A DNA stretch of 64,000 bases from NCBI RefSeq assembly GCF_000817775.3, contig NZ_JTHE03000100.1, forward strand, positions 62,001 through 126,000. Reading direction: 5' to 3'. Within the stretch, counting starts at the first letter, position 1. Each line of letters opens with the position of its first letter. The notes under the pieces were generated by a model. It searched no databases. It worked only from the letters and a program-made list of their open reading frames with translations, and was not told where the DNA came from. The stretch comes from Lyngbya confervoides BDU141951. GTDB taxonomy: Bacteria > Cyanobacteriota > Cyanobacteriia > Thermosynechococcales > Thermosynechococcaceae. Shown piece by piece: positions 55,468 through 63,736 of this stretch. The translations under genes and the position numbers were made by a program.

Positions 55468-57422
55468 GGTGCGCGATTATTTACCCATTTCAACCATTGA
55501 AGGAAGGAGGAGACCCCATTGAGATAGGTCAGATTGGGGGCTCTAGCCTGCACCAATCCATCCACCGATTTTAGGGCAGAATATTGCAGGCCTAAAAAGC
55601 TATCAACGGCGGCATAGGGACCGCCAAAGGTGATGGCTCCCGCGGCATACATACGACCCATCTGGTTTCGCATCTCCAGTAGCTCAAAATCATTGCTGAC
55701 CGCCAGACGCCCCACCGGATTCAGGGGCAGGTGATAGTGGGTAACCAGATCGTCGAGAAGCGGATTGGCCTTGACCTTACCGTCTAACCCCGTAGCATCA
55801 ATGATGAAGTTAGCCTCTAGCTTTAAGTTGCCGGTGAGTCCCTTTTCCTGGATATAAGTGATGGGGTGGCCGTCGGCCCCCGGCTCCACCCGCGTTACTT
55901 CTCCAAAGGTAATGTGGTACCAGCCCTGATTGAGACCCCGGTTAATGAGGTCGCGCCAATCCTGGCGGTCCGCCGTGGTTGTGCCGCCCCAATCTGTGAG
56001 TAAATTGCTGCGCTCGGAAGGGCTCGCCTGCTCTAGCTGCGCCCTGAGGGTTCCCCCCCAACAGGCCTTGGGCCAGTTAAAGGGCTGAAATTCAAAGTGG
56101 TTTTCAACGGTACGCTGGGCATGACCGAATTTGTTGCCCTGGGGGCGCGGCGATCGCATCAGATGCAAAATTGAAATATTCGGATTTTTGGCCCGCGCTT
56201 CATGAATGCGCTGAATCACCCGAGAGGCAACAATGCCACGGCCGCGGATCAAGACGGTGCCGCCGTGGCGCTCTAGATAGTCATACACATGGTTGTGGGC
56301 TTCGTAGGCGTTCACCACGGACTTAAAGTCGCGGGTTTTTTCGCGATATTCCTGTAAGTCCGGTAAAAACTGGATCACCGGATATCCGGTGCAAAGATGC
56401 ACGTAGCGCCCCACTAAGAAGGCATGCTGACCTCTGCCACTGGAAAATCCCACGGCATAGCGTCCATCATTGGTTTTACGAATGGATCGAACGCGCCCAT
56501 AGCGATAGATTTTGGACCAGCCAATGCGCTGGGCCTCGCGGTCAATGGAGGCAAAGACATTTCCGGACCGGGGGGTATAGGTTTCAATGAGGGTGGGCTC
56601 CCCAAACACCTGCCAGATCACCCTGGCCGCCAGCTTCAAATTCCCCTTGGCAAAATTTCGGTAGGCCTCTCGAAGGGCGTAGCTGGGCCAGCCCCAGAGG
56701 TTGTCCGGGCAAGAATCGGAGTTGGATCTCAACCGCTCCCAGGCTGGAATTTGAGAGTTGAGGCACAGCCGCTGGTAGCGAGCGTAGGGCTTATCTTCTA
56801 AACCCAGGGCACGAATTTGCTGAATGCCCACCCCAGACAGGCGCAAAAAATCCGTCCAGATAAAGCTCCCTAACCCCGCTCCAATGGCAGCATAGTCCAC
56901 CTCTTCCACCGGCAGGCGAGTGGCATAGAGGCTCTGCACCGAGACCTGCTGCACCTGGAATTCAGCCGGTGGAAACGGATTGGCGGGGCTGCCCACGCTG
57001 GGCGGAGCTGGAACCTCATCAGAATGGGGATCCGGAACGCGAATAAAGGAATTGGCAGAGGATCGCCGCGCCGTGTTCTGCCCAGGATCTTGGGTGAGGA
57101 CCGTCATGTCATAGGGCCCCACTTTCACCACGTCCCGATGGTTGAGCACCGCCTGGGTCTGCCGCTGACCGTTGACAAATAGGCCGTTGCTGCTGTTGTG
57201 ATCGATAATCTGGAGCTGTCCCTTTTCCACGGCAATGATCGCGTGGTAGCGAGACACCTGGGAGCTGCTCAGAACCAACCGTGAAACCCGTTGTCCCTGG
57301 TAGTCCTGGGGCATTTTGTTAAACTCTCGCCCCAGGGCAACGGGCGGGGACAGATGCGGCGTCCGCGTCTCACCCGTCATCGGGTCTTGCCAACTCAGCC
57401 AAATTTTTGTGGGGATGGTCAT
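55464..57422 (-). CDS. FHA domain fused to a flavin/NAD(P)-binding oxidoreductase-like protein
   Basis: A 652-residue two-domain protein from ATG 57422 (MTIPTKIWLSWQDP). The first ~110 residues are an FHA phosphothreonine-binding domain (SRYHAIIAVEKGQLQIIDHNSSNGLFVNG). After a Pro-rich linker, a Rossmann-type domain begins DYAAIGAGLGSFIWTDFLRLSG near residue 175. Later blocks GTVLIRGRGIVASRVIQ and FIIDATGLDG are consistent with a FAD/NAD(P)-binding monooxygenase-like fold. YAAGAITFGGPYAAVDSFLGLQYSAL ends it. No substrate can be assigned. It starts 71 bases after another FHA gene on the same strand and is coupled to a membrane protein gene. Confidence 0.8.
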   Translation of the reverse strand: MTIPTKIWLSWQDPMTGETRTPHLSPPVALGREFNKMPQDYQGQRVSRLVLSSSQVSRYHAIIAVEKGQLQIIDHNSSNGLFVNGQRQTQAVLNHRDVVKVGPYDMTVLTQDPGQNTARRSSANSFIRVPDPHSDEVPAPPSVGSPANPFPPAEFQVQQVSVQSLYATRLPVEEVDYAAIGAGLGSFIWTDFLRLSGVGIQQIRALGLEDKPYARYQRLCLNSQIPAWERLRSNSDSCPDNLWGWPSYALREAYRNFAKGNLKLAARVIWQVFGEPTLIETYTPRSGNVFASIDREAQRIGWSKIYRYGRVRSIRKTNDGRYAVGFSSGRGQHAFLVGRYVHLCTGYPVIQFLPDLQEYREKTRDFKSVVNAYEAHNHVYDYLERHGGTVLIRGRGIVASRVIQRIHEARAKNPNISILHLMRSPRPQGNKFGHAQRTVENHFEFQPFNWPKACWGGTLRAQLEQASPSERSNLLTDWGGTTTADRQDWRDLINRGLNQGWYHITFGEVTRVEPGADGHPITYIQEKGLTGNLKLEANFIIDATGLDGKVKANPLLDDLVTHYHLPLNPVGRLAVSNDFELLEMRNQMGRMYAAGAITFGGPYAAVDSFLGLQYSALKSVDGLVQARAPNLTYLNGVSSFLQWLKWVNNRAP

Positions 57423-57493
57423 GATGGTTGCCTGTGAAACCCAAAACAACGTGATTCAAAGGAACGGCTTGGGGGCAGTTGAGACCCTCTCTC

Positions 57494-58003
57494 TCAGGGG
57501 CGCTCCTGGGGAAACATCACCACGCTATCGGCGGCGGCCAGGGAAAATCCACACCAGGGACAGCCTTGCTGTAGAAGCTTATCACTGTAGGTGGAAACCT
57601 TGCCACATTTAGGATTGGGGCACTTCAACCCGTATCCAGAGGGGCCAGGACGGGTGGCCGTCGGGGGATTCTTGGCGCGCAGATCCACCTGGAGCACCCG
57701 CACCTCCACGCGCCCGAGATGAATGTGACTCCCTGGATGCAGGGGGGCTTCTCCCTGCTTAAGCTGAAGGCCGTTGACCACCGGCGGGTTGGTCACCCGC
57801 AGATTGCGCACCCAAACCTGACCGGGCCGAAAAAAGATTTCTACATGGAGGGCAGAGACGCTGCGGTCCTGAAATAAAATATCGCACCGGGCAGGGTCAC
57901 GTCCCAGGCGCACGACCCCAGGAACCTTACTGGGCTGATTTTCTGAAATGGTCTGTTGATGAAACTGACCCACATCAGACCATTGAAGCGTCAACTCACT
58001 CAT
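57494..58003 (-). CDS. FHA domain protein with C-terminal zinc ribbon
   Basis: A 169-residue soluble protein. An FHA domain occupies about residues 1-110, with GRDPARCDILFQDRSVSALHVEI giving the phosphopeptide-binding Arg and Ser and the VVNGLQL turn. The C-terminus is a zinc ribbon: CPNPKCGK and CPWCG, 20-odd residues apart. It has no membrane segment. FHA domains bind phosphothreonine proteins, so it is probably an adaptor read by the two PP2C and kinase pathways nearby; that link is inference. It is divergent from the FHA-PrsW gene and heads the FHA-flavoprotein unit. Confidence 0.88.
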   Translation of the reverse strand: MSELTLQWSDVGQFHQQTISENQPSKVPGVVRLGRDPARCDILFQDRSVSALHVEIFFRPGQVWVRNLRVTNPPVVNGLQLKQGEAPLHPGSHIHLGRVEVRVLQVDLRAKNPPTATRPGPSGYGLKCPNPKCGKVSTYSDKLLQQGCPWCGFSLAAADSVVMFPQERP

Positions 58004-58232
58004 GAATTATCCTGTCCAGACCTTGGGCATCACAGCAGGGAACGATCAGGTTTGCTGTTTTCAGCATATTCGCCCGCCTGACAATGGCCGTTAATCTTTA
58101 TGGTTTTTATTGAGTCTACCCCGTTCGCGGTTGGCCATTCCCCAAGATTGGCCCATGGAGAGCCATCGCGCCGGAACCGCTAAAAAGCAGGTACAGTTTA
58201 AGTACTTAAGGACAGCACGACGGACCCGTTCA
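58004..58232. promoter_or_regulatory. Divergent region between two FHA genes
   Basis: This 229 bp spacer should drive the FHA-zinc ribbon unit leftward and the FHA-PrsW gene rightward. The right part (58110-58232) is open in the PrsW frame, so the boundary is uncertain. AAGGAC at 58207-58212 is too far from 58233 for a ribosome site. Confidence 0.35.
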
Positions 58233-59660
58233 ATGACCCAAGGGAGCGCAAGGCCAACGCTGAAGCTCATTGGCCCCACCGGCATATCCCCAGATCCCGC
58301 TCATCATTTTGAGCTGGTGGGTGAAGTCGTTAAGGTGGGGCGATCGCCCGATTGCCAAATTCGCTTTGACTCGACTGTGTATCGGGGGGTATCCCGCTAT
58401 CATGTCAGTCTGAAGGCGATCCACCCGCCGGGAACCCCCCCGCCTCAGCAGCAGTGGCAGCTGTGCGATGAAGGCAGCGCCAATGGCACCTTTGTCAACG
58501 GCCAGCAAATTCAGGGCTGTGTCACCCTGAGGCCAGGCGATCGCATTGTGTTAAGCCAAAACGGCCCGCAGCTCATCTACGACCTGCCGCCCCTAGCGGC
58601 CTATCTGCCAGAGACGCGAGCGCGGATCCCAGGGGCAGCCTTTGCCCCGCAGCCGGGAGGGGGCGGCCTCGATCCCAGCCTCAATCCCAGCCTCAGCCAG
58701 CTGATTCCAGTGGTGTCCACCCGGCGTAACTTTAAAGACTTTTTAAAGAAAGGCTACATTTTTCCAGGGGTGATCACCATTCTCTGGGTCGTGCTGCTGT
58801 TTGTGGCCCGAGGCAATATTCTGCTGTTTATCTTTGGGTTGGGCACCTACCTGGGACTCATTGGATTTTCTTTCATTTATCGGCTGTGCGGGAAGGAAAA
58901 GCCCTGGTGGGAAATTGCCTGCTCCACCCTGTTCACCATGTCCCTGCTCACCATTTCGCTGCTGTGGGTTCCCTGGTTTTTGGGGATTTATTTTTTCTTT
59001 TTCCGAGGAATCTTACCCGGCAACATTGAGGGCGCGGCCAATAACTTTGCCAGCCTGTTTGTGGCCCACTTTTTCGGGGCGGGGCTGTCGGAAGAACTCC
59101 TCAAGGCCTTCCCGGTTTTTTTGCTCATGCTGGTGGGCAAGCAGATGGCAACGGGGGGCCAACGGCGCAGGATTGGGGTCTTTGAGCCCCTGGACGGCAT
59201 TGTGTTGGGGGCGGCCTCGGGATTGGGCTTTACCCTGGTTGAAACCCTGGTGCAGTACGTGCCGGGGGAAATCCTCCGGGTTTCGCAGATGTTAGGAGGA
59301 AGCCAGGAGGCACTGCAAACGGGACAGCTGCTGGGCATCCAGCTGCTGGTGCCGCGGATTATCGGATCGGTGGCGGGCCACATGGCCTACAGCGGCTATT
59401 TTGGCTACTTCATTGGCTTAAGCGTGCTCTACCCCTCTCGTTGCTGGCAGCTTTTGGGCATTGGCTATTTCACCTCATCCCTGCTCCATGCGCTTTGGAA
59501 CGCCACCGGCGGCACCCTCGGGCCGATTATGCTGGCTTTTACCGGAATCCTGGCCTACGTGTTTCTGATTGCGGCAATTCTCAAAGCTCGGGAGTTGTCC
59601 CCGACGCGATCGCAGAACTTTGCCACGCGCATCGCCCCACCGGGATCTGATTTTCGCTAG
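58233..59660 (+). CDS. FHA domain fused to a PrsW-type intramembrane protease
   Basis: A 475-residue protein from ATG 58233 (MTQGSARPTLKLIGPTG); starts at 58155 or 58110 are alternatives. Residues ~1-125 hold an FHA domain (VGRSPDCQIRF, SRYHVSL, GSANGTFVNGQ). After a linker, about eight helices form a PrsW/PrsW-like (peptidase M82) domain. The key motif is GAGLSEELLKAFPVFL (EExxK). Supporting blocks are LDGIVLGAASGLGFTLVET, SGYFGYFIG and SSLLHALWN. PrsW proteases cleave anti-sigma factors, so an FHA-gated protease is a plausible signal relay. Substrate unknown. Confidence 0.88.
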   Translation: MTQGSARPTLKLIGPTGISPDPAHHFELVGEVVKVGRSPDCQIRFDSTVYRGVSRYHVSLKAIHPPGTPPPQQQWQLCDEGSANGTFVNGQQIQGCVTLRPGDRIVLSQNGPQLIYDLPPLAAYLPETRARIPGAAFAPQPGGGGLDPSLNPSLSQLIPVVSTRRNFKDFLKKGYIFPGVITILWVVLLFVARGNILLFIFGLGTYLGLIGFSFIYRLCGKEKPWWEIACSTLFTMSLLTISLLWVPWFLGIYFFFFRGILPGNIEGAANNFASLFVAHFFGAGLSEELLKAFPVFLLMLVGKQMATGGQRRRIGVFEPLDGIVLGAASGLGFTLVETLVQYVPGEILRVSQMLGGSQEALQTGQLLGIQLLVPRIIGSVAGHMAYSGYFGYFIGLSVLYPSRCWQLLGIGYFTSSLLHALWNATGGTLGPIMLAFTGILAYVFLIAAILKARELSPTRSQNFATRIAPPGSDFR

Positions 59661-59885
59661 GGCCAATTTTCTAGGGGCACCCTGGGAAAAAGTCTTCCGG
59701 ATTGTTAAGAAGCGTCTCCTTTTGCCGCCGAACTGATTACCCTGAAGAGGAGCTTAGGGCGACTCGTCGGGAGTTGGCATGGGAGTCAGGCCAGGGTTCG
59801 CAGGAAAAATCGCCGGCCCACAGCAGTTCCCGAGATCCCGAAGCTCATTGACCCTGTTGAACTGCCCCCGATTGATCCCGATTGT
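59661..59885. other. Intergenic region before the 40-residue ORF
   Basis: A 225 bp spacer. It holds no strong hairpin terminator after the PrsW gene. An 83-codon frame at 59779-60030 is a shadow of the small ORF and its neighbour. Nothing else is evident. Confidence 0.35.
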
Positions 59886-60008
59886 ATGGACGTCAAAACT
59901 ATTCTTGTGGGCCTCACGGTCCTGTTTACGATTCTTTGTCCGCTCTTTGGCACCCGCAATGGGTTCTATGATTCCGATGACTACCACGGCAATGGATCGG
60001 CCCATTGA
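59886..60008 (+). CDS. 40-residue single-helix protein
   Basis: ATG 59886 opens a 40-codon frame, [22 protein letters not shown] followed by [18 protein letters not shown]. The first 22 residues form one membrane helix; the rest is polar, ending Tyr-His-Gly-Asn-Gly-Ser-Ala-His. The design is that of small single-helix subunits of thylakoid complexes (PSII or NDH-1). I cannot match it firmly to a named subunit. The stop codon overlaps the frame upstream of the ferredoxin ATG at 60011 with a two-base gap, so the genes are probably read together. It is too short for most gene callers. Confidence 0.65.
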   Translation: MDVKTILVGLTVLFTILCPLFGTRNGFYDSDDYHGNGSAH

Positions 60009-60010
60009 CG

Positions 60011-60418
60011 ATGGTCGAGATTCCGGCTGATCTGTCCGCCTGTGTTGAGGGATTGGGGCTCAGGACCATCCGGCACCATTTGTTTCTCTGTGCGGACCAG
60101 ACCAAACCCAAGTGCTGTCCACAGGCGGCGGGTCTAGAAACCTGGGAATACTTGAAGCAGCGACTCAAGGCACTGCACCTGGATCAGCCATCTCCAGATC
60201 GACCCAGCTGTATTTTTCGGACCAAGACCAATTGCCTTAGGGTTTGCCAGCGCGGTCCAATCCTGCTGGTGTATCCCGAGGGCGTTTGGTACCATTCCGT
60301 CACCCCAAGCGTGATGGAGCGCATTATTCAAGAGCATCTGATTGCGGGGCAGATTGTCCAGGACTACGCTTTCCTATGCCATCCCCTTGCCCCCGATCCC
60401 TCCTTGCCCCGGCCCTAG
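60011..60418 (+). CDS. Thioredoxin-like (2Fe-2S) ferredoxin
   Basis: A 135-residue protein with the thioredoxin-like ferredoxin fold, the type found in NuoE and related small ferredoxins. The Cys ligands are spread as [16 protein letters not shown] and, about 40 residues later, [31 protein letters not shown]. It likely carries a [2Fe-2S] cluster for cytosolic electron transfer; the partner is unknown. ATG 60011 ([12 protein letters not shown]) is used. It is two bases downstream of the 40-residue ORF and overlaps the start of the glycerate kinase gene by 43 bases. Confidence 0.88.
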   Translation: MVEIPADLSACVEGLGLRTIRHHLFLCADQTKPKCCPQAAGLETWEYLKQRLKALHLDQPSPDRPSCIFRTKTNCLRVCQRGPILLVYPEGVWYHSVTPSVMERIIQEHLIAGQIVQDYAFLCHPLAPDPSLPRP

Positions 60419-61449
60419 CCTGTTTGTGCCAGGGCAACACTCCCTCTGCGGCGCAGATTCAGATGCTGGACCAGGGGCGCTGGCTATGTGCTGGGGGCCG
60501 CGATCGCCCTCTGGACCTCTGGCGCCAGATGGATCAGTTTCAGCAGATCTATCCCCAGGTGAAGGATCGCTGCCGTCAGCGCCATGGCCTCCTGGAGGAT
60601 CCGAGCTATTTGCTCTGGACTCTCTGGATGCCGCTGGCCGCGGCGGTGGCCCAGCGGCGGCGTCAAAGGGGTCGCCCCATTGTTCAGGGGCTGCTGGGAG
60701 GTCAGGGGACGGGAAAAACCACCCTGTGCGATATGCTGAGCCTGATTTTGGCCCAGCAGGGGCTCAGGGCCGCCAGTCTTTCCCTGGATGATCTCTATCA
60801 GCCCTACGCCGTGCGGCAGCAGCTGCAGCGCCGCGATCCCCGCCTACGCTGGCGGGGGCCACCAGGGACCCATGATCTTGATCTGGGGCTAGCCACCCTC
60901 GATCAGGTGCGTGCCGGAGCGGGGCCACTGTCCCTGCCGCGCTTTGATAAGTCAGCTCACCAGGGGCAGGGCGATCGCACGGCCTCGGAGAGGGTCTCTG
61001 GGGTGGATGTACTGCTGTTTGAGGGCTGGTTCGTGGGCTTGCGTCCCCTTCCCGACTCCGCCTTTGATCATCCGCCCCCACCCATTGTCACCCCTGCCCA
61101 TCGCCAGTTTGCCCGCGACATGAATCGCGCCCTAGCCGATTATCTGCCCCTGTGGGCGCGCTTAGATGGGCTCTGGGTGCTGCGGCCCCAGGACTATCGA
61201 TGGAGTCAGCAATGGCGTTGGGAAGCAGAGGCAAAGGCAATGGCTGCGAACCGTCCGGGGATGAGTCAGGAGGAAGTGGCGGAATTTGTGGACTATTTCT
61301 GGCGATCGCTCCATCCACAGCTATTTCTTCCGGCTTTACTGCGCAGGGCATCCCAGGCGGAGGGGGCCATGGAGGAGATGATTGAGGGGGTGATCGAGAT
61401 TGATCGCCACCACCAGCCCTGTGGATTTTATTGCCCCGGTGCCTCGTGA
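60376..61449 (+). CDS. D-glycerate 3-kinase (plant/cyanobacterial type)
   Basis: This enzyme phosphorylates D-glycerate to 3-phosphoglycerate, the last step of the photorespiratory cycle. From ATG 60376 ([10 protein letters not shown]) it has 357 residues. The P-loop is [17 protein letters not shown] at about residue 108, and the later blocks are [27 protein letters not shown] and [26 protein letters not shown] supplies the usual Asp/Glu pair. This matches the plant GLYK family rather than bacterial GarK or GlxK. Its start lies inside the ferredoxin gene. It converges on the glycosidase gene, overlapping by 22 bases. Confidence 0.92.
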   Translation: MPSPCPRSLLAPALACLCQGNTPSAAQIQMLDQGRWLCAGGRDRPLDLWRQMDQFQQIYPQVKDRCRQRHGLLEDPSYLLWTLWMPLAAAVAQRRRQRGRPIVQGLLGGQGTGKTTLCDMLSLILAQQGLRAASLSLDDLYQPYAVRQQLQRRDPRLRWRGPPGTHDLDLGLATLDQVRAGAGPLSLPRFDKSAHQGQGDRTASERVSGVDVLLFEGWFVGLRPLPDSAFDHPPPPIVTPAHRQFARDMNRALADYLPLWARLDGLWVLRPQDYRWSQQWRWEAEAKAMAANRPGMSQEEVAEFVDYFWRSLHPQLFLPALLRRASQAEGAMEEMIEGVIEIDRHHQPCGFYCPGAS

Positions 61450-63611
61450 CGGCTGCTGGTGGTCAGGGTCAGCAAGGCCCGCTGCCCGTAGCGCAGGAGG
61501 GCGGAGAGTCGCTGAAGGCGCTGCTGCCAGAGGATCTGGGGGGGCAGTTGGGTCTCCAGGGTTTGCAGTTGGTGCTGCAGCCTTTGCAGAGATTGGGAGG
61601 CCGCGCGGTGATGGGCCACACTGGGCTGGGTGGAGAGCTGTTCTAACTCCACTGCCAGCTGATCGGCAATCTTGGCCCAGTCCTGAAGCTGGGAGTCTTC
61701 CCTGGCTGCCGTTCTAGTGGTGTCTTTGCTGGTTTCCAGGAGCCAATAGTTCCATTCTCGCCGTAGGAGCTGATAATCGCGCCAGGCGGCCTGAAAGGGT
61801 TGACGATGGGGCAGAACCAGCCTCGGATTTGCCTCAGCCCTCAGGCGCGGTCGGTTCAGGCTACTGGCCAGGGCCGATCGAAAATGGGCCGCAGCAAAGA
61901 GGGCATAGCCGGGGGAGGGGGACTGCTGGAGATACTGCACCTGCCCGATGGTTTTATAGCTGGGCATGTGCAAGAGCCGCAAGCCAGGCAACAGCAGGGC
62001 TGGCCCCTGACTCTTTTGCTCAAACAGCGGCTGGGTCATGGACTCTAGCTCCCGGAGGCTGGTGGCGTAGGTCATGGGGAGGATCAAATCCACCCAGCCG
62101 GCCTGCACCCAGGCCGGCCAATTTTGCTGAATCGTGCGGGCGCGGACGGCATCTTCCATGGGAAACACCGCCGCCGAAAGCGTCAGATCGGGGCGGACCT
62201 GCTTGAGCAATTGCGCCGTTTCTTCCACAAAGGAATCCACTTGCTGAACTTTAAAGTCGGTCCAAGCGCCCCAGAGCCGATGACCGGGTCGCAGGGTGAT
62301 GGGATCAACCCCGTGCTGCTGGGCAAAGGCCTGGCGAGCCAGGGCGCTGTAGCCGTGGTCTCGACCCTGGGCAGGGTTCTGAAAGGGGTAGCGGATATAG
62401 TCGAGCTGGAGGCCATCCACCGCGTACCTGGAGACAATTTCTGCGAACAGACGGTGCAGGTATTCGCGCACCTGGGGATTGGCCGGATCCAAAAAAACCT
62501 TGCCAGACATTTGCTCAATCAATCCCCCGGCAGGATCGGTGATTGCCCAATCGGGATGATCGGCAACCACGGGGCCGGGGTAGGCATCGGGTAATCCCAG
62601 CAAACGGTTGTGCCGCCGGTTACCGGCGGCAAAGACCCATACCCAGGCATGCAGCTCCATGGATCGCTCATGGGCTAACGCAAGGGCTGCCGCCAGCGGA
62701 TCCCATCCCTGAACCCGAGGATTTTGCTGGGGGGCCACCTGGCTGGGGTAGAGGGGATAGCCCGCGTTCACGGTTTCAAAAAACACCACGTTGATCCCGG
62801 CCTGGGCCATGCGGTCAAAGAGGGGCTCTAGATCCTGGGCTGACTTGGCTTGGACAATGGTGCCTCGATCGAGCCACATGGCTCGAATTTGGGGGGCGCT
62901 GACCTGGAGATTGGTGGGGTAGTGGTCAAGCAGTAAGTTTTTTGCCTTCACCCAGGTCTGACTGGCGCTGCGGTAATCTTGGTTCTGCAGCTGCTGCTGA
63001 AAGATTTGCAGGCTGGCCTTGGCGCTTTCCAGGGCCAAGAGGGTGCTGGCGTAGGGGGGATGCATAGGCTGGGCCTGCCGCTGGGCCGCTGGCTGGATGT
63101 CCCCCTGAACTGGCGCTGCCGCTTCTGAGCCAGGGGGACGGGATCGCCTGGCTAAAAGGGTGGCCATGGGCTGGTCAAATTGGGGGTCCATTAAGCCTGC
63201 GGCCACCAGGGTGGATTCATACTGCCCGATGAGTCTTTGCAGATCTTGGACCATGGCTGCGGCCTGGGCTGGTGCTATGGGGCGCCCCTGGAAAGTCAGG
63301 GCCGACTCTTGCAGGTCTGGGGAAAGCGGATGGGGTAAAAACTGGCGGCTAAAATGATCCTCGGACTCCGGTGGGTCTGCAGGTGGGTCTGCGGGTGGGT
63401 CTGCAGGGACACTGGAGGGGAATGGAGCCGAGGGGAGTGGAGCCGAGGGGGAGAGAGGATCTGGGGGCGGATCTGCCGGAGTCGGCAAGGGTTGGGCCAC
63501 CCCCGCCAGGGAAAATCCCACTCCCCCCAGTAAGATCCACAGGCAGCGGTTTAAGGGGCCAAAGCCTCTGAATCGGAGAGGCCGAAAGTGGTAGGGTTGA
63601 AAAAGCTGCAT
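61428..63611 (-). CDS. GHL10-like glycoside hydrolase, exported
   Basis: A 727-residue secreted or lipobox-free envelope protein. A signal-like helix (LNRCLWILLGGVGFSLAGVAQP) is followed by a Pro-rich linker containing a PADPP-type repeat (encoded at about 63376-63412). Residues ~255-560 form a TIM-barrel domain of the GHL10/YddW type: IRAMWLDRGTIVQ, INVVFFETVNAGYPLYPS, HAWVWVF and DGLQLDYIRYPF. The linker before it and the C-terminal ~150 residues are helical and Gln-rich. The target polysaccharide is unknown. It is divergent from the CmoA-like gene. Confidence 0.85.
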   Translation of the reverse strand: MQLFQPYHFRPLRFRGFGPLNRCLWILLGGVGFSLAGVAQPLPTPADPPPDPLSPSAPLPSAPFPSSVPADPPADPPADPPESEDHFSRQFLPHPLSPDLQESALTFQGRPIAPAQAAAMVQDLQRLIGQYESTLVAAGLMDPQFDQPMATLLARRSRPPGSEAAAPVQGDIQPAAQRQAQPMHPPYASTLLALESAKASLQIFQQQLQNQDYRSASQTWVKAKNLLLDHYPTNLQVSAPQIRAMWLDRGTIVQAKSAQDLEPLFDRMAQAGINVVFFETVNAGYPLYPSQVAPQQNPRVQGWDPLAAALALAHERSMELHAWVWVFAAGNRRHNRLLGLPDAYPGPVVADHPDWAITDPAGGLIEQMSGKVFLDPANPQVREYLHRLFAEIVSRYAVDGLQLDYIRYPFQNPAQGRDHGYSALARQAFAQQHGVDPITLRPGHRLWGAWTDFKVQQVDSFVEETAQLLKQVRPDLTLSAAVFPMEDAVRARTIQQNWPAWVQAGWVDLILPMTYATSLRELESMTQPLFEQKSQGPALLLPGLRLLHMPSYKTIGQVQYLQQSPSPGYALFAAAHFRSALASSLNRPRLRAEANPRLVLPHRQPFQAAWRDYQLLRREWNYWLLETSKDTTRTAAREDSQLQDWAKIADQLAVELEQLSTQPSVAHHRAASQSLQRLQHQLQTLETQLPPQILWQQRLQRLSALLRYGQRALLTLTTSSRHEAPGQ

Positions 63612-63736
63612 GGTGCGCTCCGCGCTGGCACTCCCTTGATCCCAGCTTAGGGGATGGGTTGGGGCCTGCAGCGGAAATGAAGCTTAAGGTTTTGCCCTCC
63701 GTTGAGATTTAATACTGGTTTACGCGCCTTTGATCT

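Noticed and set aside
59779-60030. 83-codon frame across the small single-helix ORF
   Set aside because: It is a shadow; the other frame encodes a clean helix and a ferredoxin start.
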